Below are positions 9,431 to 17,519 of a DNA stretch of 64,000 nucleotides, piece after piece. The stretch lies in assembly GCF_022832975.1 (NCBI RefSeq), contig NZ_CP094846.1:1089501-1153500 (forward strand), given 5' to 3'. This DNA comes from Ornithobacterium rhinotracheale. GTDB lineage: Bacteria > Bacteroidota > Bacteroidia > Flavobacteriales > Weeksellaceae. Below the pieces are notes generated by a model. That model was not told the origin of the DNA and did not search any database. It saw only the letters and a list, made by a program, of their open reading frames with translations. Each line of letters begins with the position of its first letter. The first letter of the stretch is position 1. The position numbers and the translations under genes were made by a program.

Positions 9431-9438
9431 TATCTTTG
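9431..9438 (+). promoter_or_regulatory. Putative -7 element of the ung promoter
   Basis: TATCTTTG, an exact TAnnTTTG match, 25 bp before the ung start. A TTG lies at 9404-9406, with slightly long spacing and inside the terminator T tract. Confidence 0.5.
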
Positions 9439-9463
9439 AAGAAATTAAAAAATGTATAAATAA

Positions 9464-10135
9464 ATGCCAGCTGTAAAAATTCAAGAAGATTGGGGAAAAA
9501 TGCTTGCCGAGGAGTTTGAAAAAGACTATTTTAAAGCTTTGATCAATTTTGTGAAATCGGAATATGCCACGCAGAAGGTATTTCCGCCGGGAAAGCAAAT
9601 TTTCTCAGCTTTTGATTTTACCCCACCGCAAGACACCAAGGTGGTGATTATAGGTCAAGACCCGTATCATGGTTTGGGGCAGGCAAATGGCTTGTGTTTT
9701 TCGGTGGCAGATAATATCCCGATGCCACCTAGCTTAATCAATATTTTTAAAGAAATAGAAGAAGATTTGGGTATACAGATGCCCGCCAACGGCAATCTGG
9801 AACGCTGGGCAAAGCAAGGTGTGTTTCTGCTCAATGCGACACTGAGCGTGCGTGCACACCAAGCGGGATCGCATCAAGGCAAGGGGTGGGAAACTTTTAC
9901 CGATGAGGTTATTAAAAAACTCTCGCAAGAGAAAGAAGAAATCGTGTTTATGCTCTGGGGAAGCTATGCCAAGAAAAAAGCGAACTTAATTGATAAAAGC
10001 AAAGGGCATTTAATCTTAACATCGGGGCATCCTTCGCCTTTGAGTGCCAATCGTGGGTATTGGTTTGGGAATAAGCATTTTTCTAGAGCCAATGAGTTTT
10101 TAGTCCAAAAAAACAAAAAACCGATTTCTTGGTAA
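9464..10135 (+). CDS. ung: Uracil-DNA glycosylase, family 1
   Basis: Removes uracil from DNA to start base-excision repair. The 223-residue length is normal for the family. Catalytic water-activating loop GQDPYHG carries Asp66, and the second motif GHPSPLSANRG is near residues 188-198. Segments GVFLLNATLSVR and ETFTDEVI are also typical of the Ung fold. It stands alone between a TonB receptor and a GH88 gene, with its own -7 element. Confidence 0.97.
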   Translation: MPAVKIQEDWGKMLAEEFEKDYFKALINFVKSEYATQKVFPPGKQIFSAFDFTPPQDTKVVIIGQDPYHGLGQANGLCFSVADNIPMPPSLINIFKEIEEDLGIQMPANGNLERWAKQGVFLLNATLSVRAHQAGSHQGKGWETFTDEVIKKLSQEKEEIVFMLWGSYAKKKANLIDKSKGHLILTSGHPSPLSANRGYWFGNKHFSRANEFLVQKNKKPISW

Positions 10136-10187
10136 GTGAGAAAAATCAGATAGGAAATTCAATATTTTTTGTATTTTTACGCACAAC

Positions 10188-10216
10188 AAAGAAATTGTAA
10201 TTTTTACAAATTCTTT
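10188..10216 (+). promoter_or_regulatory. Inverted repeat in the GH88 upstream region
   Basis: Arms AAAGAAATTGT and ACAAATTCTTT (one mismatch) around a 7-base AT loop, 33 bp before the GH88 start. There is no T run after it, so an operator or leader hairpin is likelier than a terminator. Confidence 0.45.
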
Positions 10217-10249
10217 GCTTTGATAGGATAAAAAAATTAAAAAATAGAA

Positions 10250-11464
10250 ATGATGAAAAAAACATTATTATTGCTAGGCTTGCCCTTGGTAATGCTTAGC
10301 TGTGGTCCTCAAAAAATGGCTGATGTTACAGCGCCAGGTGGTGTAGATAATCCGCCAGTGTTGGAAGTAGCCAAGGCACAATTGGGCTATCAAGTAAAAT
10401 TGATTGAAGAAAACGGAAGCTTTATTAATCCAAGAACTATTGAACACGGAAAGGTAAAATATGTTAAAAACCATGATTGGACAAGTGGTTTCTTCCCTGG
10501 GACTTTGTTCTATATGTATGATTTAACCAATGATGCTAAATGGAAAAATCTCGGCGTAAAATATACTGAAACTTTAGAAGATGTCAAAAACCTTAAATGG
10601 CACCACGACGTAGGTTTCATGATTAATTGTAGTTTTGGAAACGCTTTGCGCGTGACCAATAATCCTAAATACAAAGACATCATCATCACAGCGGCACAAT
10701 CTTTATCTACCCGCTTTAGACCTAAAGCTGGCGTAATCCAAAGTTGGGACGAAGATCGTGGTTGGCAAGGAAAACGCGGCTGGAATTGCCCTGTAATCAT
10801 CGATAATATGATGAATTTGGAATTACTTTTTAAAGCGTCTGAATTTTCTGGAGATCCAAAATACCGTGAAATCGCAATTTCTCACGCAGACCAAACTTTG
10901 AAAAATCACTTCAGAAAAGACTGGAGCTGCTACCATGTGGTGGATTATGACAAAGTAAATGGAGGAGTGCGTAGCAAAGAAACAGCACAAGGATACGCAA
11001 ATGAATCTTCTTGGGCGCGTGGACAAGCTTGGGCTATCTACGGATTTGCAACTTGTTATCGCTATACTAAGGATAAAAAATACTTAGACGCAGCAGCGAA
11101 TATTTATAATTTCTTGTTTACCAACCCACACATGCCTGCAGATTATGTGCCTTATTGGGATTTTGATGCACCAAATATTCCGAATGCACCAAGAGATGCC
11201 TCTGCCGCTGCAGTAATTGCGTCTGCATTGTATGAGCTTTCTTCATACGGATTGCCATACAAAGCAACTGCCGATAAAATCGTGGCTACGCTTTCAAGTC
11301 CTGCTTACAAAGCATTGGTGGGAACAAACGGAAACTTCTTGCTTATGCACTCAGTAGGTAGTATTCCGCATGATGCAGAAATCGATGTACCATTGAACTA
11401 TGCAGATTACTATTTCTTAGAAGCATTGGCTAGACAAAAAGGATTAGAAGATTATAAACATTAA
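10250..11464 (+). CDS. Glycoside hydrolase family 88 lipoprotein (unsaturated glucuronyl hydrolase)
   Basis: A 404-residue (alpha/alpha)6-barrel enzyme that in characterised members hydrolyses the unsaturated uronic acid left at the non-reducing end by polysaccharide lyases, through enol-ether hydration. The two Asp residues expected from the Bacillus UGL enzyme fall at HHDVGFMI (Asp120) and IIDNMMNLELL (Asp185). The C-terminal half has the conserved ARGQAWAIYG and PRDASAAAVIASALYEL segments. The N-terminus is a signal with lipobox VMLSC (Cys18), so it is periplasmic or surface-anchored. No polysaccharide lyase is encoded nearby; the substrate (glycosaminoglycan fragments in a host-associated species) is inference. 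Confidence 0.93.
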   Translation: MMKKTLLLLGLPLVMLSCGPQKMADVTAPGGVDNPPVLEVAKAQLGYQVKLIEENGSFINPRTIEHGKVKYVKNHDWTSGFFPGTLFYMYDLTNDAKWKNLGVKYTETLEDVKNLKWHHDVGFMINCSFGNALRVTNNPKYKDIIITAAQSLSTRFRPKAGVIQSWDEDRGWQGKRGWNCPVIIDNMMNLELLFKASEFSGDPKYREIAISHADQTLKNHFRKDWSCYHVVDYDKVNGGVRSKETAQGYANESSWARGQAWAIYGFATCYRYTKDKKYLDAAANIYNFLFTNPHMPADYVPYWDFDAPNIPNAPRDASAAAVIASALYELSSYGLPYKATADKIVATLSSPAYKALVGTNGNFLLMHSVGSIPHDAEIDVPLNYADYYFLEALARQKGLEDYKH

Positions 11465-11484
11465 TCATTGTTTTAATATTGAAA

Positions 11485-11518
11485 GAAAAACCGAGATTTT
11501 ATCTCGGTTTTTTTTGTT
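11485..11518. terminator. Bidirectional terminator between convergent genes
   Basis: Stem AAAACCGAGAT / ATCTCGGTTTT with T on the plus-strand side and A on the other. It separates the GH88 gene (plus) from the DUF4249 gene (minus). Confidence 0.82.
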
Positions 11519-11519
11519 T

Positions 11520-12383
11520 TTAGTTTTTAAAAGAAAATGGATTTGGTTTTAAATCTTTTACCTGAGTTACTCTCGTGTAGGCACCAAATATGCCTAGCCC
11601 ATTATGAATATTAGAAATCACAAAAACAGGCTCTGTAAAAGCTTCTAGATCTAAATCGGCATTGCCAATTTGTTGCATTACAGTACGCTTGTAGTTATAA
11701 AAGTTTTTGTCTACTAAAAGTAAATTAACGATAATACGGGAAAATCCCTCAAAGTCTCGGCTCACTTTTTCTGAGTGCACCACGATGTTTTTCCCCTCAC
11801 GATTCAAGTTGGTAAAAGGCTGCACTTTTAGCGATTCTTTTACCCCTCTTCCATAAGCTTTCACAGAGGCGAGATAGTAGTTTCTTTCGGAGCTGGCATG
11901 GTCTTTAAACTCAAAGCTCACTTCAAAATGTTTTTTGCCATCTATCATAGATGGAATCATTTTTATATTCTGAATTTCAGTGTTTAACTGTGGCGGTACG
12001 GTGCATTCTGCAGAGATTTCCCTATGATTAGGAATGTTAATTATGAGTTGATAGGTATTGTTTTCTTCAATTTTAAAGCTTTCATTTTCTCTTAGATAAA
12101 TCTGTTTATTTTTATCAAAAGCCAAGTTTGTGCTTTCTCCCGTTGTTTTATTTCGCAGAGTTGCTTGAGCGTTTCGGATGACATCTATTTCATTTTTGTT
12201 ATACTCAAGAATAGGGTGCGACCACTGTAAGCCAACGCCTGGAATGGCCCCTGGCGAAAGGTAGCTCATTACTACACATTTTTTTTCTGTGGCTTCCTTG
12301 GGCGGTGTTATCTCTTGGGTAAAGACATCTTCGCAGCTATTTAAAACTAAAAGAGAAAATAGGCTAAATATATATTTTTTCAT
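11520..12383 (-). CDS. DUF4249 lipoprotein partnering a TonB receptor
   Basis: A 287-residue protein with signal and lipobox LLVLNSC (Cys17). The pattern after the Cys (EDVFTQEITPP..., then VVMSYLSPG) followed by an Ig-like NTYQLIINIPNHREISAECTVP domain is that of DUF4249. Members of this family sit beside TonB-dependent receptors in Bacteroidota and are thought to serve as surface lipoprotein partners, roughly as SusD does for SusC. It starts 12 bp after the upstream receptor gene ends, so the two form one operon. The substrate is not evident. Confidence 0.87.
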   Translation of the reverse strand: MKKYIFSLFSLLVLNSCEDVFTQEITPPKEATEKKCVVMSYLSPGAIPGVGLQWSHPILEYNKNEIDVIRNAQATLRNKTTGESTNLAFDKNKQIYLRENESFKIEENNTYQLIINIPNHREISAECTVPPQLNTEIQNIKMIPSMIDGKKHFEVSFEFKDHASSERNYYLASVKAYGRGVKESLKVQPFTNLNREGKNIVVHSEKVSRDFEGFSRIIVNLLLVDKNFYNYKRTVMQQIGNADLDLEAFTEPVFVISNIHNGLGIFGAYTRVTQVKDLKPNPFSFKN

Positions 12384-12395
12384 TTTTTTTCTGAA

Positions 12396-14771
12396 TTAAA
12401 ATTTCAAACTATAACTAATGCTTGGAATAATTGGAAAAATCGAATATTGATTCAGTACGACTTTTCGTTGGCTTGAGCCGTCTGGATTCTCTATCTCCTT
12501 GTCGGCATATTGGTAGAAAAACGGATTCTTGCGAGAATAAGCGTTGTAAACTCCAATCTCCCAAATGCGTTTTCGCTTTCGTTTGGTGATTTTTTTAAAC
12601 TGAATGGCTAAATCTAAACGATGATAGGCACGCATTCTTAAATCATTTTTGCTCCCATAGGCATAAACATTTGCATACGGATTGTCGCTGTCTAGAGGAT
12701 CGATTAAATTAAAATAAGAGGATTTGGGCAAGCTCACGGCATTCCCCGTTCCATAGACCCAAGTTCCTGAAAGGCTGATGTTTTTGGTAATGTCATAAAA
12801 CCCTACTAGCGAAATATCGTGTCGCCTGTCGTAGCGGGCAAAATACTTTTTGCCTTTGTTATCTTCGTCAAATTGGTGTTGCACCCAAGCTAGCGTATAG
12901 CCCGCCCAGCCAGAAAACTTGCCGACTTTCTTCTGCACAAAAAATTCAAGTCCATATGCCCAGCCTTGCCCATGAATCACATTTTCCTCCCAAGAATACT
13001 CGCGGTTTGGGTGGCTTAAGTCTAAATTATTGAGCAAGAAGCTTGCTCCTGGTGCATAGCCCAAAAGGTCGTTCATTTTTTTGTAGTAGCCCTCGAGCGA
13101 AATGCCGATTTTTTGCTCGTTCCAGTCTTTGGAAATGCCCAGTGCAAACTGCTCTGCATGTTGTGGTTTTACTCGGTCGGTGGTAGTTACCCATAAATCC
13201 ATTGGCAGACTGATGCCCGCACTCGTGAGCAAATGTATGTATTGGTTCATGGTTGCATAAGATGCTTTGATAGATAAATCATCTGTTAAGGAATAGCGAA
13301 GCGAAACTCGTGGCTCTAGCGAGGTATAAGTCTTGTTTTTGTGCAAATAATTGCTCAATCGCAAGCCTGCGTTCATTTTAAATTTTTTGTAAAAGCTCCA
13401 CTCGTTTTCCATATAAACATTGGCTTCGGTGGTTTTGATTTTTTCCACCGTATTTTCATGATTAAAGAGCTGTTCGCTTTCATCTTTGATGCTTATTGCG
13501 CTTGGCTTAAAATTATGCAATACCGCATTGGCTCCCGCTCTGATTAAATATTGGGGCGAAATATTGAATTGCATATCATATTTTAAGCCCAAATCGGTAA
13601 TGCTTGATTGATATTTACTTTCGTAGAAATAATTAGATTTAAGCATTCCTTGTCCGTCATCAAATTTGTCTGAAGAATATACATTAAAATTGTAGTCGCT
13701 AAAGATCAAAGAGGTGTTAGAAAAGATTTTATCATTAAATAAATGATTCCAGCGTAAAGTTGCGGTGGCATTTCCCCAGAATAATTTGCCTTTGCTCTCG
13801 CCATAGTCGTCGCCCAAAACTGAACGGAAATAATCTTTGCCAAAATAACCACTCAAATATAATTTGTTACGCTGATTGAATTCATAATTGATTTTAGCAT
13901 TTAAATCATAAAAATAATACTTCATTTTTTCGTCTTCGTCCATGAGTGGCGTTAAGATAAAATCCACATAAGTTCTACGCGCGGAAATGATGAACGATGA
14001 TTTGTTTTTCACAAGTGGGCCTTCCAGTATTAAGCGAGAAGATAAAAGCCCCAAGCCTACCTCTCCGCCAAATTTTTCTTTATTTCCGTCCTTCATGCTT
14101 ACATCCAATACAGAAGAGAGCCTTCCGCCGTAGCAAGCAGGGAATCCGCCTTTGATTAAATTAATGTTTTTGATTGCGTCGCCATTAAAAATCGAGAAAA
14201 AACCAAATAGGTGAGAGGCATTGTACACAGGTGCATCGTCTAGAATCAATAAATTCTGATCGGGACCACCGCCACGCACATAGAGCCCGCTGCTGCCCTC
14301 GGCTCCAGATTGCACCCCAGGGGTGAGTTGCAGGGCTTTGAGCACATCTTTTTCGCCCAAAAGGCTTGGCAGGCGTTTGATTTGTGCTATGGGGATTTTC
14401 ACTTCGCTCATTTGTGCACTTTTGCTTTGCTTGATGGAGTTTTCTGCCGAAGCCACTACTTCCTTGAGCGTGATATGATTGCTGAGCGAAATGTTTAAAA
14501 TTTGGTTTTGGTTTAATTCTATATGGTCTTCAACCTCTTGGTAGCCCACAAGTGTGCAGATGATGTCGTAATCGCCCTTGGGCAGGGAGATGGAGTAGTA
14601 GCCATAATTGTTGCTCACCACCGATTGCTTGATTTGCGGCACATAAATCTCGGCACCTATCAAGAGTTCTTGGCTGCCTTCCTCGGTAACATAGCCGCTG
14701 AGCGTAAACTTCTCTTGCGCCAGAAGCGACAGCGAAATCAGCAAAAAATATAGAAAGATGTATTTTTTCAT
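12396..14771 (-). CDS. TonB-dependent receptor with N-terminal carboxypeptidase-like domain
   Basis: A 791-residue outer-membrane transporter. After the signal peptide (MKKYIFLYFLLISLSLLAQ) comes a CarboxypepD_reg-like beta-sandwich (FTLSGYVTEEGSQELLIGAEIY), a plug with LLGEKDVLKALQLTPGVQSG and LYVRGGGPDQNLLILDDAPVY, then the barrel ending FPIIPSISYSLKF. This plug signature is the one usually found with DUF4249 partners, and such a gene follows immediately. The ligand cannot be read from the sequence. A probable -7 element lies about 35 bp upstream. Confidence 0.92.
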   Translation of the reverse strand: MKKYIFLYFLLISLSLLAQEKFTLSGYVTEEGSQELLIGAEIYVPQIKQSVVSNNYGYYSISLPKGDYDIICTLVGYQEVEDHIELNQNQILNISLSNHITLKEVVASAENSIKQSKSAQMSEVKIPIAQIKRLPSLLGEKDVLKALQLTPGVQSGAEGSSGLYVRGGGPDQNLLILDDAPVYNASHLFGFFSIFNGDAIKNINLIKGGFPACYGGRLSSVLDVSMKDGNKEKFGGEVGLGLLSSRLILEGPLVKNKSSFIISARRTYVDFILTPLMDEDEKMKYYFYDLNAKINYEFNQRNKLYLSGYFGKDYFRSVLGDDYGESKGKLFWGNATATLRWNHLFNDKIFSNTSLIFSDYNFNVYSSDKFDDGQGMLKSNYFYESKYQSSITDLGLKYDMQFNISPQYLIRAGANAVLHNFKPSAISIKDESEQLFNHENTVEKIKTTEANVYMENEWSFYKKFKMNAGLRLSNYLHKNKTYTSLEPRVSLRYSLTDDLSIKASYATMNQYIHLLTSAGISLPMDLWVTTTDRVKPQHAEQFALGISKDWNEQKIGISLEGYYKKMNDLLGYAPGASFLLNNLDLSHPNREYSWEENVIHGQGWAYGLEFFVQKKVGKFSGWAGYTLAWVQHQFDEDNKGKKYFARYDRRHDISLVGFYDITKNISLSGTWVYGTGNAVSLPKSSYFNLIDPLDSDNPYANVYAYGSKNDLRMRAYHRLDLAIQFKKITKRKRKRIWEIGVYNAYSRKNPFFYQYADKEIENPDGSSQRKVVLNQYSIFPIIPSISYSLKF

Positions 14772-14805
14772 AAGAAGAGTTTAATGTTTTGTTGAAAAAC
14801 TCTCC

Positions 14806-14813
14806 CAAATATA
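14806..14813 (-). promoter_or_regulatory. Putative -7 element for the TonB/DUF4249 operon
   Basis: TATATTTG on the minus strand, 34 bp before the receptor start. The matching -33 region would overlap the adjacent terminator stem. Confidence 0.42.
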
Positions 14814-14824
14814 ATGAAAAAAAT

Positions 14825-14858
14825 AAGCGAAATATTAAAAAAATTTAATATTTCGCTT
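14825..14858 (-). terminator. Rho-independent terminator
   Basis: Perfect 15-bp AT-rich stem (AAGCGAAATATTAAA and its complement) with a 4-base loop. On the minus strand it is followed by a T-rich tract, ending the transcript of the gene whose stop codon is at 14904. Confidence 0.78.
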
Positions 14859-14903
14859 GGTGATTTTTGTTTTGTTTTTTATAAGCTTATATTTTTTGGA
14901 GAT

Positions 14904-15557
14904 TTAGCTCCTTACAAATTTGGCTAAACTCTCTAGTAGCTGGGGTTTATCTTCTAGTGCAATTTTGGCATAGCTGAAGAACTCGCGCACCCATTTATCA
15001 ATCTCTTGCAGAGCATTGTTTTTATTTTGGGTAGCTTGTTGGTTTTCGCCTTTTTCTTGTGTGTAGAGGGCATAAGCTTTTTGTGTTTCGGCGAGTGCTT
15101 TGAGTTGCTCATCAAGCTGATCTTCTTCTATTTTTACACGTTTAAGAGGTGTGCGCAGGTTTTCTTTATCTTTTAGAGTTTGGTAGAAAACGCTAATGTT
15201 ATCAAGCATAGAGGCGAGTGCATAAGGCACACGCCCTTTGAGGCGCAATACGGCAAGGGTTTCTGGCTGCTCTTTATAGATTAGGCGTGCTTTTTTGCGG
15301 TGGGTGCTATACACGGCAAGTAGGGCATCTATTTTCTTTTTAAACTCGGCATAGGCGATAGTTTCTTCTTGACCTTCGCGCTGGTTTTCTTGGTATAGGT
15401 TTAGTGCCTTGTCATAGAGTTGTTTTCCTTTTTTGATGGTCTCGGTGTTGTAGCCATATTCTGCCATGATTTGGGCAATTTGGCTCTCGGGTGTAAGGTT
15501 TTCAAATAGGATTCCGAAGTTTTGGAGCATTTGTTGCTCGCTGATGTATTTGCTCAT
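14904..15557 (-). CDS. Conserved Bacteroidota helical protein, function unknown
   Basis: A 217-residue cytoplasmic protein with no signal peptide and almost entirely helical, Lys/Glu/Gln-rich sequence. Its layout resembles a widespread but uncharacterised Bacteroidota family: a central ARLIYK...LRLKGRVP segment, a bundle ending with an FY pair, and a C-terminus IALEDKPQLLESLAKFVRS. In that family the ALEDKPQLLE tail is the most constant part. No enzymatic motif is seen. It is transcribed alone, with a strong terminator after it and an HNH-like gene ending 52 bp before its start. Confidence 0.75.
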   Translation of the reverse strand: MSKYISEQQMLQNFGILFENLTPESQIAQIMAEYGYNTETIKKGKQLYDKALNLYQENQREGQEETIAYAEFKKKIDALLAVYSTHRKKARLIYKEQPETLAVLRLKGRVPYALASMLDNISVFYQTLKDKENLRTPLKRVKIEEDQLDEQLKALAETQKAYALYTQEKGENQQATQNKNNALQEIDKWVREFFSYAKIALEDKPQLLESLAKFVRS

Positions 15558-15609
15558 GGTTTTTAAATTTTTAAGGTTTATGCAAATATAATTATGTTTT
15601 TTTAAATTT

Positions 15610-16593
15610 TTATAAGTAGTTTTTGTTTTTTACCTGGTAGGTTTCTATATCTGCCATGTGGGGGTGTTTGTTTTCTTGGTAGGTGCGTGTGTCTGCTTGG
15701 TGGTTTTCTGTATCTGCTCGGTTAGTGGGTGTATCTGCTTGGGTGGTTGTCCATAAATTTTTTAGATCACTAGAACCAGATAATTTGTCTTTATTGTTAT
15801 TGATGTAATCTAAACATACAAATTCTCCTTCTGGAAGAGGGAGAAATGCAGTTATAAACCTTTCTGTTTCTTCATATTTTATCTGAAAGTTAACAAATAG
15901 ACACTTTTTTACCTTAGAAATAAATAATATAATTACACTTCTTTCTTCTTTTAATTTATCCAAACTTTTATTTTTACTTACTTCTGCTGAAATAAAATTC
16001 TTGTCTTTGAAAAAAGTTATATCAGCCTCTTTTATAGCTTTTCTAATTTCATCATAGGGTCTAGATAAAATTAATCTATATCCAATTTTTTCAAAAGCTA
16101 TTAGGTAAGCTGCTTTTAATAAAGCTAACTTCCTAATCTCTTTATTTGAATGCTTTTTTTCCTTTTTGTAGAATTTTTTTGCATCACAAATATTTTTTTC
16201 TAAATCTTTAGGATTATTATTTTTTTCAGATGTTTTTAATTGTATCCTATTTCCTTCTATTCCTATTACGCTTGAAGTTATACCATTGACTGATTTTACA
16301 ATATCTCCCACTCTAATTGGAGAGAGTCCTTTTAGAACCTCTTTTAAAGCCCAATCAAATTTTCCACCACAATCATTATTACACTTCTTGCAAGTTAAAA
16401 TATTAGCCTTTCCACCAACTGATTTAGGAGGATTATCTTCTAAAGTTAGATTATCTAACTGTTTTAATGAGAATTTTTGTAAGCATATAGGACACAAGTA
16501 AGTTTCTCTATCGCAGTTGTAAAGTCCCATTTCTATTAATTTGTTTAGTTCAGATACATATCTATTGAAAATTCTCTCTTTTTTACTCATCAT
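15610..16593 (-). CDS. HNH-like zinc-finger protein with heptapeptide-repeat tail
   Basis: A 327-residue protein. Residues 30-85 show an HNH_5-like layout: CPIC, then LTLEDNPPKSVGGK, then LTCKKCNNDCGGKF. Two CxxC pairs would hold the structural zinc, but the first catalytic His expected in the 'E-H-v-p-s-l-G-G' position reads D-N, so nuclease activity is uncertain. The middle (about 130-280) is Lys-rich with no domain I recognise. The last 45 residues are seven-residue repeats (QADTPTN, RADTENH, QADTRTY, QENKHPH, MADIETY, QVKNKNY) encoded by a 21-bp DNA repeat. Codon use is more AT-rich than its neighbours, suggesting acquisition. A phage-defence or selfish nuclease role is possible but unsupported by context. 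Confidence 0.7.
   Translation of the reverse strand: MMSKKERIFNRYVSELNKLIEMGLYNCDRETYLCPICLQKFSLKQLDNLTLEDNPPKSVGGKANILTCKKCNNDCGGKFDWALKEVLKGLSPIRVGDIVKSVNGITSSVIGIEGNRIQLKTSEKNNNPKDLEKNICDAKKFYKKEKKHSNKEIRKLALLKAAYLIAFEKIGYRLILSRPYDEIRKAIKEADITFFKDKNFISAEVSKNKSLDKLKEERSVIILFISKVKKCLFVNFQIKYEETERFITAFLPLPEGEFVCLDYINNNKDKLSGSSDLKNLWTTTQADTPTNRADTENHQADTRTYQENKHPHMADIETYQVKNKNYL
15630..15755. repeat. 21-bp imperfect tandem repeat, about six units
   Basis: The pentamer TCTGC recurs at exactly 21-bp spacing (15650, 15692, 15713, 15734; the unit at 15671 has diverged), with TTGGTGG-like sequence between. It encodes the heptapeptide repeat tail of the HNH-like protein on the minus strand. The frame is preserved because the unit is a multiple of three. 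Confidence 0.85.
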
Positions 16594-16659
16594 ATTTGAT
16601 ATTTAAAGTTGAATTTCCACAAATATATTTAACATGTTTTCTAGATCCAAATACCTAAG

Positions 16660-16701
16660 AAATCAATCCTCTTTTCTTAAAGCTAAGGGAGGGGATTGAT
16701 T
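16660..16701. terminator. Hairpin between yaaA and the HNH-like gene
   Basis: Arms AATCAATCCTC and GGGGATTGATT around about 20 bases that pair partly with each other. It lies downstream of yaaA on the minus strand; there is no clear T run, so termination is probable rather than certain. Confidence 0.55.
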
Positions 16702-16739
16702 CGGTTTCTCCTTTTTTTTGAAATGTTTAGGGTTTTTAT

Positions 16740-17501
16740 CTACCTCACAAAAACCAATTCTCTTTCGCTAGAGAGGTTGTCGTCGTAGGCATAATTCATG
16801 CCTGTGAAGGCTTTTAAATCATCGAGATTTTGCACTTGGTTTTCGGCACAGAAACGAGCCATAGCTCCTCGCGCTTTTTTAAAATACACATTGATTTGCT
16901 TTAATTTTCCGTTTTTGTAATCTTTAAATTTCACATCAATCAAAGTGCCTTTTAGCTCATCGTGCAACAGGGATTTCATGTATTCTTTACTGCTTAAATC
17001 AAGCAAAATTTCGCCTTTTTTAGTGTTTTTATTTACAAAATCGGTGAGCCTTTTTTGCCAAAAATCGTACAATGTTTTTCCGTCTGGATTTTGGAGTTTG
17101 GTGCCCATTTCTAGGCGATAGGGCATCACCACATCGAGCGGACTTAAAATCCCGTACAGCCCAGAAAGGATATAGACATGCTCCTTGAGGTATTCCACCG
17201 CTTCGCCAGAAAGTGGCGTGTCGCGCAAGCCACGATATACTTCGCCATCAAACATCAATCCCGCTTGGTAGCCTTCCTTTTTTTTAGGTTTGGCAGTCCA
17301 GCGTTGATTGCGCTCGTAGTTCATTTGGGCAATATCGTCGGAAATGCTCATCAAATCGCTCAGCTGTTTTGGCGTTTTGGTTTTTAAAATCTCCATTAAT
17401 TGCTCCGCATCTTTCAAAAAACGGGGTTGAGTCTCTTTTCCCCATTGCTTTTCGATTTCGTCGGTATTGAGCCTTTTGGCGGGTGATAAAAATATTTTCA
17501 T
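16740..17501 (-). CDS. yaaA: Peroxide stress protein YaaA (DUF328)
   Basis: A 253-residue member of the YaaA family, which in E. coli limits hydrogen-peroxide damage by lowering unincorporated iron. Diagnostic segments are the N-terminal MKIFLSPAKRLN, then FDGEVYRGL, LSGLYGILSPLDVVMPYRLEMG and the C-terminal KARGAMARFC. Length is normal for the family. It is followed in transcription direction only by the hairpin before the HNH-like gene, and preceded 18 bp upstream by the amidinotransferase-fold gene, so the two may be cotranscribed. Confidence 0.95.
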   Translation of the reverse strand: MKIFLSPAKRLNTDEIEKQWGKETQPRFLKDAEQLMEILKTKTPKQLSDLMSISDDIAQMNYERNQRWTAKPKKKEGYQAGLMFDGEVYRGLRDTPLSGEAVEYLKEHVYILSGLYGILSPLDVVMPYRLEMGTKLQNPDGKTLYDFWQKRLTDFVNKNTKKGEILLDLSSKEYMKSLLHDELKGTLIDVKFKDYKNGKLKQINVYFKKARGAMARFCAENQVQNLDDLKAFTGMNYAYDDNLSSERELVFVR

Positions 17502-17519
17502 TTCAGTTGTTTTTTTAAT

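Noticed and set aside
14530-14808. 92-residue minus-strand frame overlapping the start of the TonB receptor
   Set aside because: It lies out of frame over a clear signal peptide and CarboxypepD-like domain, so it is a shadow frame.
15630-15755. CRISPR-like array
   Set aside because: The 21-bp units are tandem without spacers and stay in frame as coding sequence.
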